NCBI RefSeq assembly: GCF_000337215.1
Contig: NZ_AOHZ01000047.1
Coordinates: 62,001-126,000, forward strand
Source of the DNA: Natronolimnohabitans innermongolicus JCM 12255
GTDB taxonomy: Archaea > Halobacteriota > Halobacteria > Halobacteriales > Natrialbaceae
DNA: 64,000 nt
Direction of reading: 5' to 3'
Under the pieces are notes generated by a model, which was given only the letters and a program-made list of their open reading frames with translations, did no database searches and was not told where the DNA came from. This document shows positions 1-8,173 of the stretch, in pieces. The first letter of the stretch is position 1. Every line of letters starts with the position of its first letter. The translations under genes were made by a program, and so were the position numbers.

Positions 1-1711
1 ATCGCGGCGCATCGGGATCGAACGGCCGCGCTAAGCTCTCGAAGGCTTTCTTCTTGTCCCAGCCCTGGAGTTTGCCGACCGCCGATTTGTCCTCGAGGTC
101 GTGATAGTCGAGTTTCGGCTCGGTGAGGTCCCACGCGTTCATCCCCTGTTCGGTGCGGAGGATGACGCTCGAGTACTCGTCGCTCGAACCGACGGAGCCG
201 ACGGTGATGTCCGAACAGAAGCCGGTGAAGTCGGCACACTCGTCACAGCCCTTGAGCGCGGCGTCGTGGAAGTTCTCGACGTCTTCCTCTACGATCATCT
301 CGCCGTCGTGATCGTAGACCATCAGCTTGCCGTGGAGGACGTCCATCTTGCCGATTTCGTCGGGCGAGACGTCGCGTTTCTCCTCGAGTTGCTCGCCGAT
401 GAGGCTGTAGTAGTTAAAGTTCTTCGTACACATCAGCGAGATCGTGTACTCGACCGCGCGGATGCCCTCGTTCTGTTTCTGGTAGTCCCACTCGAAGTCC
501 TGGAGCGCGCGGAGGCCTTCGATCTCGCAGGGCGTCCCCACGAGCGCGAGCGCGAGGTCGTCCCAGTCTTTGTCGGGAAGCTTGTGCTCCCACTGTTTGA
601 GGTCGAGGTTCCCCAGTGCGAGCGTCTGGTTGTAGACGGTGCCCGCATTCTCGATGAGTTCTTCTTCCGTGGTCGCGAGGAAGCTCTCGGCTTTCCAGGG
701 TTCGTCCTCGGATTCGGTTGCGATCAGCGCGCCGTCGATCTCGCCTTCCTCGAGTAACGTCGCGAGGATGCCGGTGACGACGCCGCCGTCCTGAGCGGCG
801 TCGGTCCAGTCGTCCTCGACCGTCGCGGAGAACTCCGTGATCGGGTCGCCGGCGCCTTTGACGTTGTCATCGCCGCCGGTGATCTTCCACTGGCGTTCGT
901 ACCGGAGGCCGCCGCGGGGACAGAAGTCCCAGCAGAGCGAACAGCCGGTACACATCTTGACGAGCTTTGGAAGGTCGTCCTCGCCGACGCCGATCGAGTC
1001 GGAGGGACAGGCGGCGACGCAGGTCCCACACTGGATACAACGGCCGTCGCCGATGACGGCCTCGTCCAGTTCCATGAACCAGGTCTTCTCGTCGGGCGTC
1101 TCGATGTCGTTCATCTCCGAGCGGATCGAGTACTCCGGCGTGTCGAGGTCGACGCCCTCGGGAACGCCGACGCGCGTGTCGGGGGCGTCGTCGTAGACGT
1201 CCTGGCTCACGTTCTCAGCGGGCTCGGTGAACTCGATGTCGCCGAGTTCGCCCGTCTCGTCGACGTTTGCAGCGCCCGCTCCGTCCGCGGCGATGCGCTT
1301 CTCGCCGCTCGAGTCAGCGTCGGCCGCGGGAGCCGTCTTCTCGCCGCACGTACAGGTGTCGGGCGAGCAGCTCTCGCCCTCACCGCCGGCGTCGATGGCG
1401 CCGTCGCGGGCGTGCTCGCTTCCTTCGCGGGAGCGCGGCGCAGCGCTGCCAGCGTCGGGGAACCGAACCGCTTCGTCGTCGTCGTCCGACTCCGGAACGC
1501 CCGGGAAATTGCGCTCCGAGGACCCGCTTCGCTCGTCCTCGCGGCTCGCGTGTCGCTTCTCGCTCGAGTTCCCGGGATCTTCGCGTCGCTTCGATCCCGC
1601 TGCTCCCGCTCGCTTCTTCGAGGACTCGCTTCGCTCGTCCTCGCGGCTCGCGGTTTCACCGCTCACTTTGTCCGAGACCTCCCTTCGGTCGGTCTCGCTA
1701 TCAATCCCCAT
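1..1711 (-). CDS. Coenzyme F420 hydrogenase/dehydrogenase beta-subunit family protein (FrhB/FpoF-like), 3' end outside window
   Basis: Iron-sulfur flavoprotein of the family that moves electrons between reduced F420 and iron-sulfur partners. The visible part is 570 residues and the C-terminus lies beyond the left edge. From about residue 225 there are two consecutive CxxCxxCxxxCP clusters (CIQCGTC and CTGCSLC), then FrhB N- and C-terminal domains with a third cysteine motif (CDEC...FCSDITVG). The first 220 residues are a low-complexity, charged, repeat-containing extension with a small CxxxxCxC motif, unusual for a family whose members mostly run 280-350 residues. The ATG overlaps the stop of the upstream siroheme reductase by 11 bases, so the two are probably co-translated. 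A partner role is inferred from this coupling. Confidence 0.85.
   Translation of the reverse strand, partial: MGIDSETDRREVSDKVSGETASREDERSESSKKRAGAAGSKRREDPGNSSEKRHASREDERSGSSERNFPGVPESDDDDEAVRFPDAGSAAPRSREGSEHARDGAIDAGGEGESCSPDTCTCGEKTAPAADADSSGEKRIAADGAGAANVDETGELGDIEFTEPAENVSQDVYDDAPDTRVGVPEGVDLDTPEYSIRSEMNDIETPDEKTWFMELDEAVIGDGRCIQCGTCVAACPSDSIGVGEDDLPKLVKMCTGCSLCWDFCPRGGLRYERQWKITGGDDNVKGAGDPITEFSATVEDDWTDAAQDGGVVTGILATLLEEGEIDGALIATESEDEPWKAESFLATTEEELIENAGTVYNQTLALGNLDLKQWEHKLPDKDWDDLALALVGTPCEIEGLRALQDFEWDYQKQNEGIRAVEYTISLMCTKNFNYYSLIGEQLEEKRDVSPDEIGKMDVLHGKLMVYDHDGEMIVEEDVENFHDAALKGCDECADFTGFCSDITVGSVGSSDEYSSVILRTEQGMNAWDLTEPKLDYHDLEDKSAVGKLQGWDKKKAFESLARPFDPDAPR
1517..1550. repeat. 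34-bp palindromic repeat, copy 1 (inside coding sequence)
   Basis: The unit starts cgaggac, continues cgcttcgctcg, then gtcctcg and ends with a gcggctcgcg tail. The arms CGAGGAC and GTCCTCG are reverse complements, so it can form a hairpin. It differs by one base from the copy at 1619-1652 and encodes ASREDERSGSS in the extension of the F420-family protein. Confidence 0.75.
1619..1652. repeat. 34-bp palindromic repeat, copy 2 (inside coding sequence)
   Basis: Second copy of the hairpin-forming unit seen at 1517-1550, in the same orientation and with a single mismatch. It encodes ASREDERSESS near residue 21 of the F420-family protein. Spacing between unit starts is 102 bp, so the reading frame is kept. 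Confidence 0.75.
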
Positions 1712-3401
1712 GGGCAACACCTCGTGCGACCGGGGCGTCGGCCCCTTGCATGATCCGTCGGAGTCGCTCGTTGTCGACGCGGCGGGTCCACTCGTAGAAC
1801 CGCTCGCCGTCGTCGCGCTCGTCGCCGTAGGCCTCAAAGAGTTGCTCGAGCGCCGGAAGCACCGACTGTGCGGGAACGGCGTTCTCTACCCAGTCTACGA
1901 ACTCGTTGTCGGCGCCCAGTGAGCCGCCGAGCCCGAAGTCCATCCCCTCGACGATGTTGTCGCCTTCCTCGTTGGTGCTGTTCTCGTCCTCGAGTTTGAC
2001 GGTCTCGCCGCGGAAGCCGATGTCGGCGATCTGGGGCTGGGCACACGAGGCCGAGCAGCCGGACATGTGCATCCTGATGGCGTCGATATCGTCGGGGACG
2101 TCGATACGTTCGTCGAGTTCGCGGGCCCAGCGTTTGGTTCGTTTCTTGGTCTCGATGATCGCGTAGTTACAGAACTCGTTGCCCGTACAGCCGACGGCGC
2201 CCCGCGAGAACGCACCGGGGTCCGGCTGGTAATCCTGGGCGAACGGCTCCGCCAGCAGGTCCTCGACGTTCTCCTCGGGGATGTGCGTGATGAGGAAGTT
2301 CTGGTCGGTCGCGAGGCGGACGGAGGCGTCCTCCGTGCCGTACTCCTTCGCGGCGCGAGCGGCCTCGGCGAACTCCTCGCCGCCCATGCGGCCGGCGATG
2401 ACGTTGAAGCCGACGTACGTGAGCCCGTCTTGCTTCTGGTCGTGGACGCCGACGTGGTCGCCCTGGTAGCCCTCCGTCAGCCCCTCGCCGCTTTCGGGGA
2501 GGTCGACGGTACAGCGGTCGCGGACCGCCTCCTCGAACGCCGAGGGGCCCATCTGCTCGACGAGGTAGCGCATGCGACAGACGCCGCGGTTGTTGCGGTC
2601 GCCGAGTTCCTTGAACGTCTGGGCGACGGCGCGACAGAACTCGACGGCGTCCTCGGGCTCGATGAAGACGTCGAGTTCGGAGGCCATCCGCGGGCCGTCG
2701 GAGAGGCCACCGCCGACGCGGGCGTGGAAGCCGTAGTGGTACTCGCCGCCCAGTTCTTTCTTCGCGGGAACCAGGCCGATGTCGTTGATCTGGGACTGCG
2801 CGCAGTCGTGGGCACAGCCCGTGATTGTGAGCTTGAACTTCCGTGGCAGGTTCGCGTACTCGCGATTGCCCGTGAAGAACTCCGAAACGGCGTCGACGAC
2901 CGGTTGTGCGTTGAAACACTCGTGGTCGCTGATGCCGGCCGCGGGACAACCCAGTACGTTCCGGGCCGAGTCGCCACAGCCCTGGACCGTCGTCAGGCCG
3001 ACCTCGTCGTAGCGGTCCCACATCTCCGGGACGTCCTCGATCCGGATCCAGTGTTTCTGGATGTCCTGTCGGGTCGTGATATCGAGGTAGGCGTCGCCCC
3101 AGAGTTCGTTTTGCTCCTCGCCGCCGTACTCCTCGGGAGCGACGGCCAGGTCGTCGGTCACTTCACCGATGACCGCGGCCTGCTCGGGCGTGAGCTTCCC
3201 GCCCGGGACCTTCGTCCGGATCATGAAGTATCCCTCCTGTTTCTGGGCGTACATGCCGGCCCACTTCAGGCGCTCCCACTCGCCGCCGCCGGCGCGCTCT
3301 TCGATTTCCTCGAAGGAAAGTCCGTCCTCGGCGTACTCGTAGACGTCGTCGATGACGTCGAGGGGGTGTTTGTTCTGCTTGTACTGCTCGGTCGTATTCA
3401 C
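1701..3401 (-). CDS. Siroheme-dependent nitrite/sulfite reductase, ferredoxin type
   Basis: Six-electron assimilatory reductase of nitrite to ammonia or sulfite to sulfide, 566 residues. The siroheme/4Fe-4S ligands are visible as C405-x5-C411 (CTGNEFC) and C449-x3-C453 (CSASC), matching the spacing of spinach nitrite reductase. The fold is duplicated, with an N-terminal half carrying GCAHDCAQ. The GTG at 3401 is preferred because it gives the N-terminus MNTTEQYKQNKHPLD and overlaps the stop of a 21-codon ORF as GTGA; a GTG three codons upstream is the alternative. The second siroheme reductase at the right edge (CTGTEFC...CTADCGQ) looks more like the haloarchaeal nitrite enzyme, so this copy may be the sulfite reductase. 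That assignment is inference. Confidence 0.9.
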   Translation of the reverse strand: MNTTEQYKQNKHPLDVIDDVYEYAEDGLSFEEIEERAGGGEWERLKWAGMYAQKQEGYFMIRTKVPGGKLTPEQAAVIGEVTDDLAVAPEEYGGEEQNELWGDAYLDITTRQDIQKHWIRIEDVPEMWDRYDEVGLTTVQGCGDSARNVLGCPAAGISDHECFNAQPVVDAVSEFFTGNREYANLPRKFKLTITGCAHDCAQSQINDIGLVPAKKELGGEYHYGFHARVGGGLSDGPRMASELDVFIEPEDAVEFCRAVAQTFKELGDRNNRGVCRMRYLVEQMGPSAFEEAVRDRCTVDLPESGEGLTEGYQGDHVGVHDQKQDGLTYVGFNVIAGRMGGEEFAEAARAAKEYGTEDASVRLATDQNFLITHIPEENVEDLLAEPFAQDYQPDPGAFSRGAVGCTGNEFCNYAIIETKKRTKRWARELDERIDVPDDIDAIRMHMSGCSASCAQPQIADIGFRGETVKLEDENSTNEEGDNIVEGMDFGLGGSLGADNEFVDWVENAVPAQSVLPALEQLFEAYGDERDDGERFYEWTRRVDNERLRRIMQGADAPVARGVAHGD

Positions 3402-3463
3402 TCGAACCACCGCCGGCGAGCGGCGCTGTCGTCCGACGTGGCCGTACCGTCACGAAAGACCAT
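3398..3463 (-). CDS. Possible 21-residue leader ORF before the siroheme reductase
   Basis: ATG at 3463 opens a 21-codon frame (MVFRDGTATSDDSAARRRWFE). Its TGA overlaps the GTG start of the downstream reductase as GTGA. A TATA-like tttacga on the minus strand lies 26 nt before the ATG, so a leaderless transcript would begin at this ORF. It may couple translation of the reductase or may simply be untranslated leader. No homologue is known to me. Confidence 0.35.
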   Translation of the reverse strand: MVFRDGTATSDDSAARRRWFE

Positions 3464-3483
3464 GGTTGTCAGGTCGACACGTC

Positions 3484-3493
3484 CCATTCGTAA
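3484..3493 (-). promoter_or_regulatory. TATA-like element for the siroheme reductase transcript
   Basis: Minus-strand tttacgaat centred about 26 nt before the ATG at 3463, the usual distance from an archaeal TATA box to the start site. The 291-bp space 3411-3701 otherwise holds only the leader ORF and no further coding signal. Confidence 0.4.
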
Positions 3494-3701
3494 ACCACCC
3501 GGCAATGGGGCGAATCGTGACGACGGTCGTTCGATCCGGCAAATAGCCCCGCATTTTAACGGTGGTTCGCTCGAGTGGTCTGTGAGACAGTCTCAGTGAT
3601 GCCGAAAAACGGGACAACACAGTTCGGTCGGCCGCCAGGCGTCGTCGATAGCAGAAAGGATAGCCGGTACCGAACAGTGATCGACGTCGAGTGTGACCCA
3701 C

Positions 3702-4277
3702 TCAGTCGAAACAGGCGACCGGCTCGCCACGCTGTCGAGGGTCGGGATCGAGTTCGGCCTCGTCCGCAAATCCGTCGTACCGTGCCCGAAGAACGATATT
3801 CTCGTCGACGTAGTAGGTGACTCGGGCGAGTCGGTTTGAACGCGGAGAGGCCTGTCGAAGCTGGGTCGTCAGTTCGTACGTGATCGAGACGAGGACGGCC
3901 TCGCGGTCAGTTTCCTCGTCGTCGTCGATCAGTTCCGACTCTCGGTCGTCGAGCTGGAACTCGAACTCGCGGGTCTCGGAGCCGTACTCTGCTATGTAAC
4001 CGTTGCGCCGATACGCCGCTTCGAATTCCTCGACGAACTCGACCGCGTCGTCGGAGAGCGATGCCAGTCGTTCGGGGTACGACGCCGGCTCGAGGGCCGC
4101 GTCGTCGTCGGACGGAGACGGTTCCGGGCGTTCGACATCGTCGCAGTCGTACTCGTCCGGCGAGACGGTATCTGCGGTCGTCTCGTCGGAGCTCGTGAAT
4201 TCGAAACAACCAGCAAGCGCAATCGAAACCGGAAGCGCCGACGCGAGGAGGGTGCGACGAGAACGAGGTTCGCGCAT
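3702..4277 (-). CDS. Haloarchaeal Tat lipoprotein of unknown function
   Basis: 191-residue exported lipoprotein. The N-terminus holds SRRTLL (twin arginine), a short hydrophobic stretch and the lipobox LAGC at about residues 20-23, as in haloarchaeal lipoproteins secreted by Tat and anchored by a lipid on cysteine. The mature part is acidic (several DDE/EEFE runs) with no recognised domain. It stands alone between the siroheme reductase and ftsY. A minus-strand TATA-like acatataatc at 4296-4305 lies about 25 nt before the start, indicating its own leaderless promoter. Confidence 0.75.
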   Translation of the reverse strand: MREPRSRRTLLASALPVSIALAGCFEFTSSDETTADTVSPDEYDCDDVERPEPSPSDDDAALEPASYPERLASLSDDAVEFVEEFEAAYRRNGYIAEYGSETREFEFQLDDRESELIDDDEETDREAVLVSITYELTTQLRQASPRSNRLARVTYYVDENIVLRARYDGFADEAELDPDPRQRGEPVACFD

Positions 4278-4295
4278 ACCGTAATGTCAGAGATT

Positions 4296-4305
4296 GATTA
4301 TATGT
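4296..4305 (-). promoter_or_regulatory. TATA box of the lipoprotein gene
   Basis: Minus-strand acatataatc lies about 25 nt before the ATG at 4277 in an AT-rich patch unlike the surrounding GC-rich DNA. The spacing fits a leaderless haloarchaeal promoter. Confidence 0.5.
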
Positions 4306-4414
4306 ACTTTTCGTATTCGATCGCCGACAGGTCAGCGTTAAACCGCAGAATGCGGTCAGGAATCGAGCCGCGGCGCTTTCGTCGAGTCGTCCGACAGTGA
4401 TCGGACTCGCGGTC

Positions 4415-4433
4415 GCGAAAAAACCGAACCGCG
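4415..4433 (-). terminator. T-rich terminator after ftsY
   Basis: Directly after the ftsY stop, the minus strand reads cggttcggttttttcgcg, a six-T run suited to intrinsic archaeal termination. There is no strong hairpin, as is usual in archaea. Confidence 0.5.
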
Positions 4434-5951
4434 TTACTCCTCGTTCGACCTGAGCAGTCGATCGACCATCTCGTCTGGGTCGAACGGTTCGATGTCGTCG
4501 TACCCCTGGCCGACGCCGAGGAAGAGGATCGGCTTCCCGGTAACGTGGGCAATCGAGATCGCCGCGCCGCCGTTGGAGTCGGCGTCGGCTTTCGTCAGGA
4601 TCGCGCCGTCGGTTTCGGCGGCGTCGTTGAACTCGCGAGCCCGGTTGACGGCGTCCTGGCCGGCTACGGCTTCGTCGACGAACAGCGTCATATCCGGATC
4701 GACGACGCGATCGATCTTCTCGAGTTGGTCCATCAGCCCCTCGTCGGTGTGGAGGCGACCGGCGGTGTCGCCGAGGACGATATCGATGTCGTTGGCTTCG
4801 GCGTACTCGACCCCGTCGTAGAGCACCGCAGCGGGGTCGCCACCCTGTTCGTGGGTGATGAGCTTCGTATCGAGGGCCTCGGCGTGCTCTTCGATCTGCT
4901 CGTTGGCACCCGCACGGTAGGTGTCGCCGTTTGCCATCACCGACGAGTAGCCCCGCTCCTCGAAGTAGCGGCTCAGTTTGGCGATCGAAGTGGTCTTTCC
5001 GACGCCGTTGACGCCGGTGAAGACGATCGTCACCGGTTTCTCCGCCTCGGCGATGCGCTCGTCGAAGTCGAACTGCCCGACGCTGATCACGTCGTAGATC
5101 GCGTCGGCCAGCGCGTCCTCGACGACCTCGCCCGTCGAGGTCGTGAAGGTCCGCGTCTCGCCGACCAGTTCGTCGCGGATGTTGTCGAGGATCTCCTCAG
5201 CGACGCCCATCTCGACGTCGCTCGAGAGCAACGCCATCTCGAGTTCGTGGAGCGGCCCCTCGAGGTCTTCCTCCTCGATGACGAACTTCCCTTTGACGAG
5301 CGAGCGAGCTTTGGTCCCGATGCCGGTACCGGCTTCGTCGTCGGTATCGGCTTCGGGCGCTTCGGCCGTCTCGTCCGCCGGAGCGTCGGCCGCCGATTCC
5401 GCCGTTTCGGACGCTGTCGCTTCGGCGGCCTTCTCGCGCTCGATCATCCCCTCGAGGTCGAGCCCGCCGCTGTCGGCGGCTTCTGGTTCGGGCTCGGGTT
5501 CAGTATCGGGCTCGGACTTGGTTTCCGATTCCGGCTCCGCCGCAGCCGTTTCCGCCTCGGGTTCAGTACCACGCTCGCTCTCGGTCGGCGCTGTCGTCCC
5601 GGCCTCGAGTCCGCCTTCGGCGGGTTCGTCGTCGGCGCCGCTGGCGGCCGTTTTACCGGTGGTATCTGGGGCTTCCGGCGTCGGTGCGGACGCCGCGTCC
5701 GTCCCGTCGGCGTCGGCCGACGCCTCCGGTACCGACTCCGCCTCGCTGTCGGCGTCGGGTTCGGGCTCCGGTTCGGAGTCGGATTCGAATTCGGAGTCTG
5801 CGTCGGATTCGGCGACGTCCGCCGACGCATCGGCCACCTCGGCGTCTGCATCGTCGAGTTCCTCGTCCTCGACCGCCTCGACGTTCTCCTCGGCGGCCTC
5901 TTCGGCGTCTTTCCGGAAGCTCCCGAGTTTCTTCTTCAGGTTGTCAAACAT
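4434..5951 (-). CDS. ftsY: Signal recognition particle receptor FtsY
   Basis: Membrane-associated SRP receptor GTPase that docks SRP-ribosome complexes at the translocon, 505 residues. Residues 1 to about 210 form an acidic A domain rich in E, D, A and S, longer than in most archaea. The NG domain follows, with G1 GVNGVGKTTS, the RAGA motif after it, G3 DTAGR, G4 TKAD and the closing GVGQGYDD motif. It heads the downstream end of an operon with prefoldin alpha (20 bp gap) and L18a. All are transcribed leftward, a linkage common in haloarchaea. Confidence 0.96.
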   Translation of the reverse strand: MFDNLKKKLGSFRKDAEEAAEENVEAVEDEELDDADAEVADASADVAESDADSEFESDSEPEPEPDADSEAESVPEASADADGTDAASAPTPEAPDTTGKTAASGADDEPAEGGLEAGTTAPTESERGTEPEAETAAAEPESETKSEPDTEPEPEPEAADSGGLDLEGMIEREKAAEATASETAESAADAPADETAEAPEADTDDEAGTGIGTKARSLVKGKFVIEEEDLEGPLHELEMALLSSDVEMGVAEEILDNIRDELVGETRTFTTSTGEVVEDALADAIYDVISVGQFDFDERIAEAEKPVTIVFTGVNGVGKTTSIAKLSRYFEERGYSSVMANGDTYRAGANEQIEEHAEALDTKLITHEQGGDPAAVLYDGVEYAEANDIDIVLGDTAGRLHTDEGLMDQLEKIDRVVDPDMTLFVDEAVAGQDAVNRAREFNDAAETDGAILTKADADSNGGAAISIAHVTGKPILFLGVGQGYDDIEPFDPDEMVDRLLRSNEE

Positions 5952-5971
5952 GGTAGACGTGGTGGTCGCCG

Positions 5972-6424
5972 TTACTCGTCGGCGTCAGGCTGGCCCTGCC
6001 CCATCTGCTGCATCTGCTGTTGCATCGCCTGCTGCTGGAGCTGCTGTGCCTGCTGTTCGAGCTCGCTGCTCTCGGTCTCGAGTTCGGCGATCTCCGAGTT
6101 AACCTCGTCGATGCGGTCGTCGAGGTTCTCCTTTTTGCTCTCCAGGGTGTCGACGGCGTCGTCTTCCTCGAGTTCCGCGGCGTAGTCGGCGCCGAGTTCG
6201 ACGATCACTTCGTCGATGTCCTCGATGCTCGCACGGAGGTAGGCGCCGCCGCCGATCGGCACCTGCACCGTCGAGTCGGTGTCGAGACTGTCGAGCGCCT
6301 CGATGGCCTCGTCGGTCTCGGTTTTCTGCTGCTGGATGGCCTCGACGTTCTCGTTCAAGGCTTCGATCTGTTCTTCGATCTCCTGTAGCTCCTGGGACAA
6401 CTGCTGTAGCTGTTGTTGACTCAT
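5972..6424 (-). CDS. pfdA: Prefoldin subunit alpha
   Basis: Cytosolic hexameric chaperone subunit (150 residues) that hands unfolded proteins to the thermosome. It has N-terminal and C-terminal coiled coils rich in Q, E and L joined by a beta-hairpin core (VQVPIGGGAYLRA), the standard alpha-subunit layout. The C-terminus is a Q/M-rich tail. The start ATG overlaps the last four bases of the upstream L18a gene, so the pair is translationally coupled. Confidence 0.95.
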   Translation of the reverse strand: MSQQQLQQLSQELQEIEEQIEALNENVEAIQQQKTETDEAIEALDSLDTDSTVQVPIGGGAYLRASIEDIDEVIVELGADYAAELEEDDAVDTLESKKENLDDRIDEVNSEIAELETESSELEQQAQQLQQQAMQQQMQQMGQGQPDADE

Positions 6425-6594
6425 TGGGTGACCTCCTCGAGTTCGATCTGCGTCCGCTTGAGCCCGTGTTGACTGCCGAGTCGAGAAAGGACGTATTCAC
6501 GGGCGACGTCCTCGTTTTCGGCATCGACCGTGGTTTCGAACTCCGCCTGACCGTCGCGGGCCTGAAACCGGCCGGTGACCGTAAACTGACTCAT
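6421..6594 (-). CDS. rpl18a: 50S ribosomal protein L18Ae (LX)
   Basis: 57-residue archaeal large-subunit protein beginning MSQFTVTGRFQARDG, with the characteristic AREYVLSRLGSQHGLKRTQIEL tail. An in-frame ATG three codons upstream (MVA-) is possible, but the MSQF start matches the family. It is first in the rpl18a-pfdA-ftsY operon, joining a ribosomal protein to co-translational folding and targeting factors. Confidence 0.93.
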   Translation of the reverse strand: MSQFTVTGRFQARDGQAEFETTVDAENEDVAREYVLSRLGSQHGLKRTQIELEEVTQ

Positions 6595-6689
6595 GGCTAC
6601 CACTCCGGCAGGCAGTCGGAAGAATGTTCCTTTCTCTCGAGGCCAGCGAGGCCGCGACGGCGATCGATTCGGGTCGATCGGCGGCCGTC

Positions 6690-7643
6690 TCAGATCTGGC
6701 CCGGCTTCCGGCCGGTCGTCCCGCCCATCGCCGCACTCGAGGAGCGCTTCGATTTCGTGATCGCGTCCGGGTCGATCCCGTCGAACTCCTCGGGAAGGTC
6801 GCCGTCGGTCGCGTACTTGTACAGCGCGGTCTTCGCGATCGCGACGGCGGCGTTCTGGATTACGAGCAACGCGCCGACGACGAGCAGCGTGGGGGCGATC
6901 GTGTAGACGATCACCGACGCCGGATCCGCGGCCAGGAGGAGGGGCGCGCCGATGCCGGCCGCGAGCGTCAGAAGGATCAACGGTAGGATCACGAGACCGA
7001 TCCCGAGCGTGACGCCGCCGGTCTCGCCCCAGGTCTCGCGGAAGGTGGTGATGCTCTCACGAAGCGACTGTCGAACGCCGCCCTCCTGGAAGACGATGAC
7101 GGGAACGATGAAGAACGTCATCATGAACCAGGCGGCGCCGGTGATCATCCGGACGAGCTGGGCGCCCCAGCCGTCCTGACTCTCGAGGGCGCGGAAGATC
7201 ATCCCGACGACGGCGCCGACGACGCCCCAGGCGAGGATCGTCCGTTTGGCCCGCCAGGCACCAGCGAGTCCGCTTCGGAGGCTCGTCTGCTCGCCGGCGA
7301 ACAGTTCGCCGACGGAGTAGACTAACGCGGCGCTGAAGAACGTCGCGATGGACGTCGCGGCGAACATCCCGAGAAACGACACGACGAGACCGAGCACCGT
7401 AAATGTCGTCTCGCCGGTGCCGTCGGCGAGGCCGGCGACCTGATCGAGGGCGGCCAGGCCGAACGTCGTCCCCAGCAGAGCGGCGGCGACGCCGACGATG
7501 AGGACGCCCATCCCGACGACGAGCGCGAGCCCGTACAGCAGCGGGAACGCCAGCAGCCACTTTTCGCGGCGGAGCACGCCGAGCGATGCCTTGGCGATTG
7601 CGAACCCGGTCTTGAACCGAGCGAGTATGGATTGGAGGGCCAT
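6690..7643 (-). CDS. DUF6159 family integral membrane protein
   Basis: 317-residue membrane protein starting MALQSILARFKTG. Six or so hydrophobic segments are visible (for example LLAFPLLYGLALVVGMGVLI, VIPVIVF-type and LLVVGALLVIQNAAVAIA regions), with the conserved surroundings of a glycerophosphoryl-diester-like DUF6159 architecture. The long frame extends far upstream, but the ATG at 7643 is the first one followed by family-like sequence. Function unknown. Its start faces the ASCH gene across a roughly 150-bp divergent promoter region. Confidence 0.75.
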   Translation of the reverse strand: MALQSILARFKTGFAIAKASLGVLRREKWLLAFPLLYGLALVVGMGVLIVGVAAALLGTTFGLAALDQVAGLADGTGETTFTVLGLVVSFLGMFAATSIATFFSAALVYSVGELFAGEQTSLRSGLAGAWRAKRTILAWGVVGAVVGMIFRALESQDGWGAQLVRMITGAAWFMMTFFIVPVIVFQEGGVRQSLRESITTFRETWGETGGVTLGIGLVILPLILLTLAAGIGAPLLLAADPASVIVYTIAPTLLVVGALLVIQNAAVAIAKTALYKYATDGDLPEEFDGIDPDAITKSKRSSSAAMGGTTGRKPGQI

Positions 7644-7797
7644 TCGTGTGCGATAGGTGTATCTACCAGAACATAACTCTTGGTGACATGATCCCGGGAG
7701 AGCAGGGACGAGAGACACCGCCACGTGGGCCGCGCAATTTCGACGGTGCCCCGACGAGGTGGCAAACGGTATCCGGATCGACGACGAACCGACGACC

Positions 7798-8109
7798 ATG
7801 AGCGAGCGCGATCCCGCCGACCTGTTACCGAGCGAGCGAATGCGAACGCAGGCCCTCGAGGGCGACATCACCCAGATCCACCGGGGCCACCAGTACGCCG
7901 ACGAGGGCGATACGTTCGCCGTCGAGGACACCACCTTCGAGGTGACCGACGTCACCGAACGAACGCTCGGCGATCTCACCGACGAGGACGCGCGGGCAGA
8001 GGGAATGGACGACCTCGAGGCCTATCGCGGCCTACTCGAGCGCGCCCACGACAATTTCGAGTGGGACGACGAGAGCGAGGTCGTCCGTCATCGGTTCGAG
8101 CCGCGGTAG
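7798..8109 (+). CDS. ASCH domain protein
   Basis: 103-residue protein starting MSERDPADLLPSERM. The core (ITQIHRGHQYADEGDTF...EVTDVTERTLGDLTDEDA) is the ASCH/PUA-like RNA-binding fold found widely in archaea. Some ASCH proteins bind or cleave RNA; a role here is not established. The in-frame ATG 13 codons upstream is disfavoured because the intervening sequence is not conserved-looking. It is divergent from the DUF6159 gene and 64 bp ahead of the dehydrogenase. Confidence 0.75.
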   Translation: MSERDPADLLPSERMRTQALEGDITQIHRGHQYADEGDTFAVEDTTFEVTDVTERTLGDLTDEDARAEGMDDLEAYRGLLERAHDNFEWDDESEVVRHRFEPR

Positions 8110-8173
8110 CGCACGGTCCCTCGAGAGCGAAGGAGTGGGAATACCTAACACGCTGGGCTGCGACAGCGCTCGT

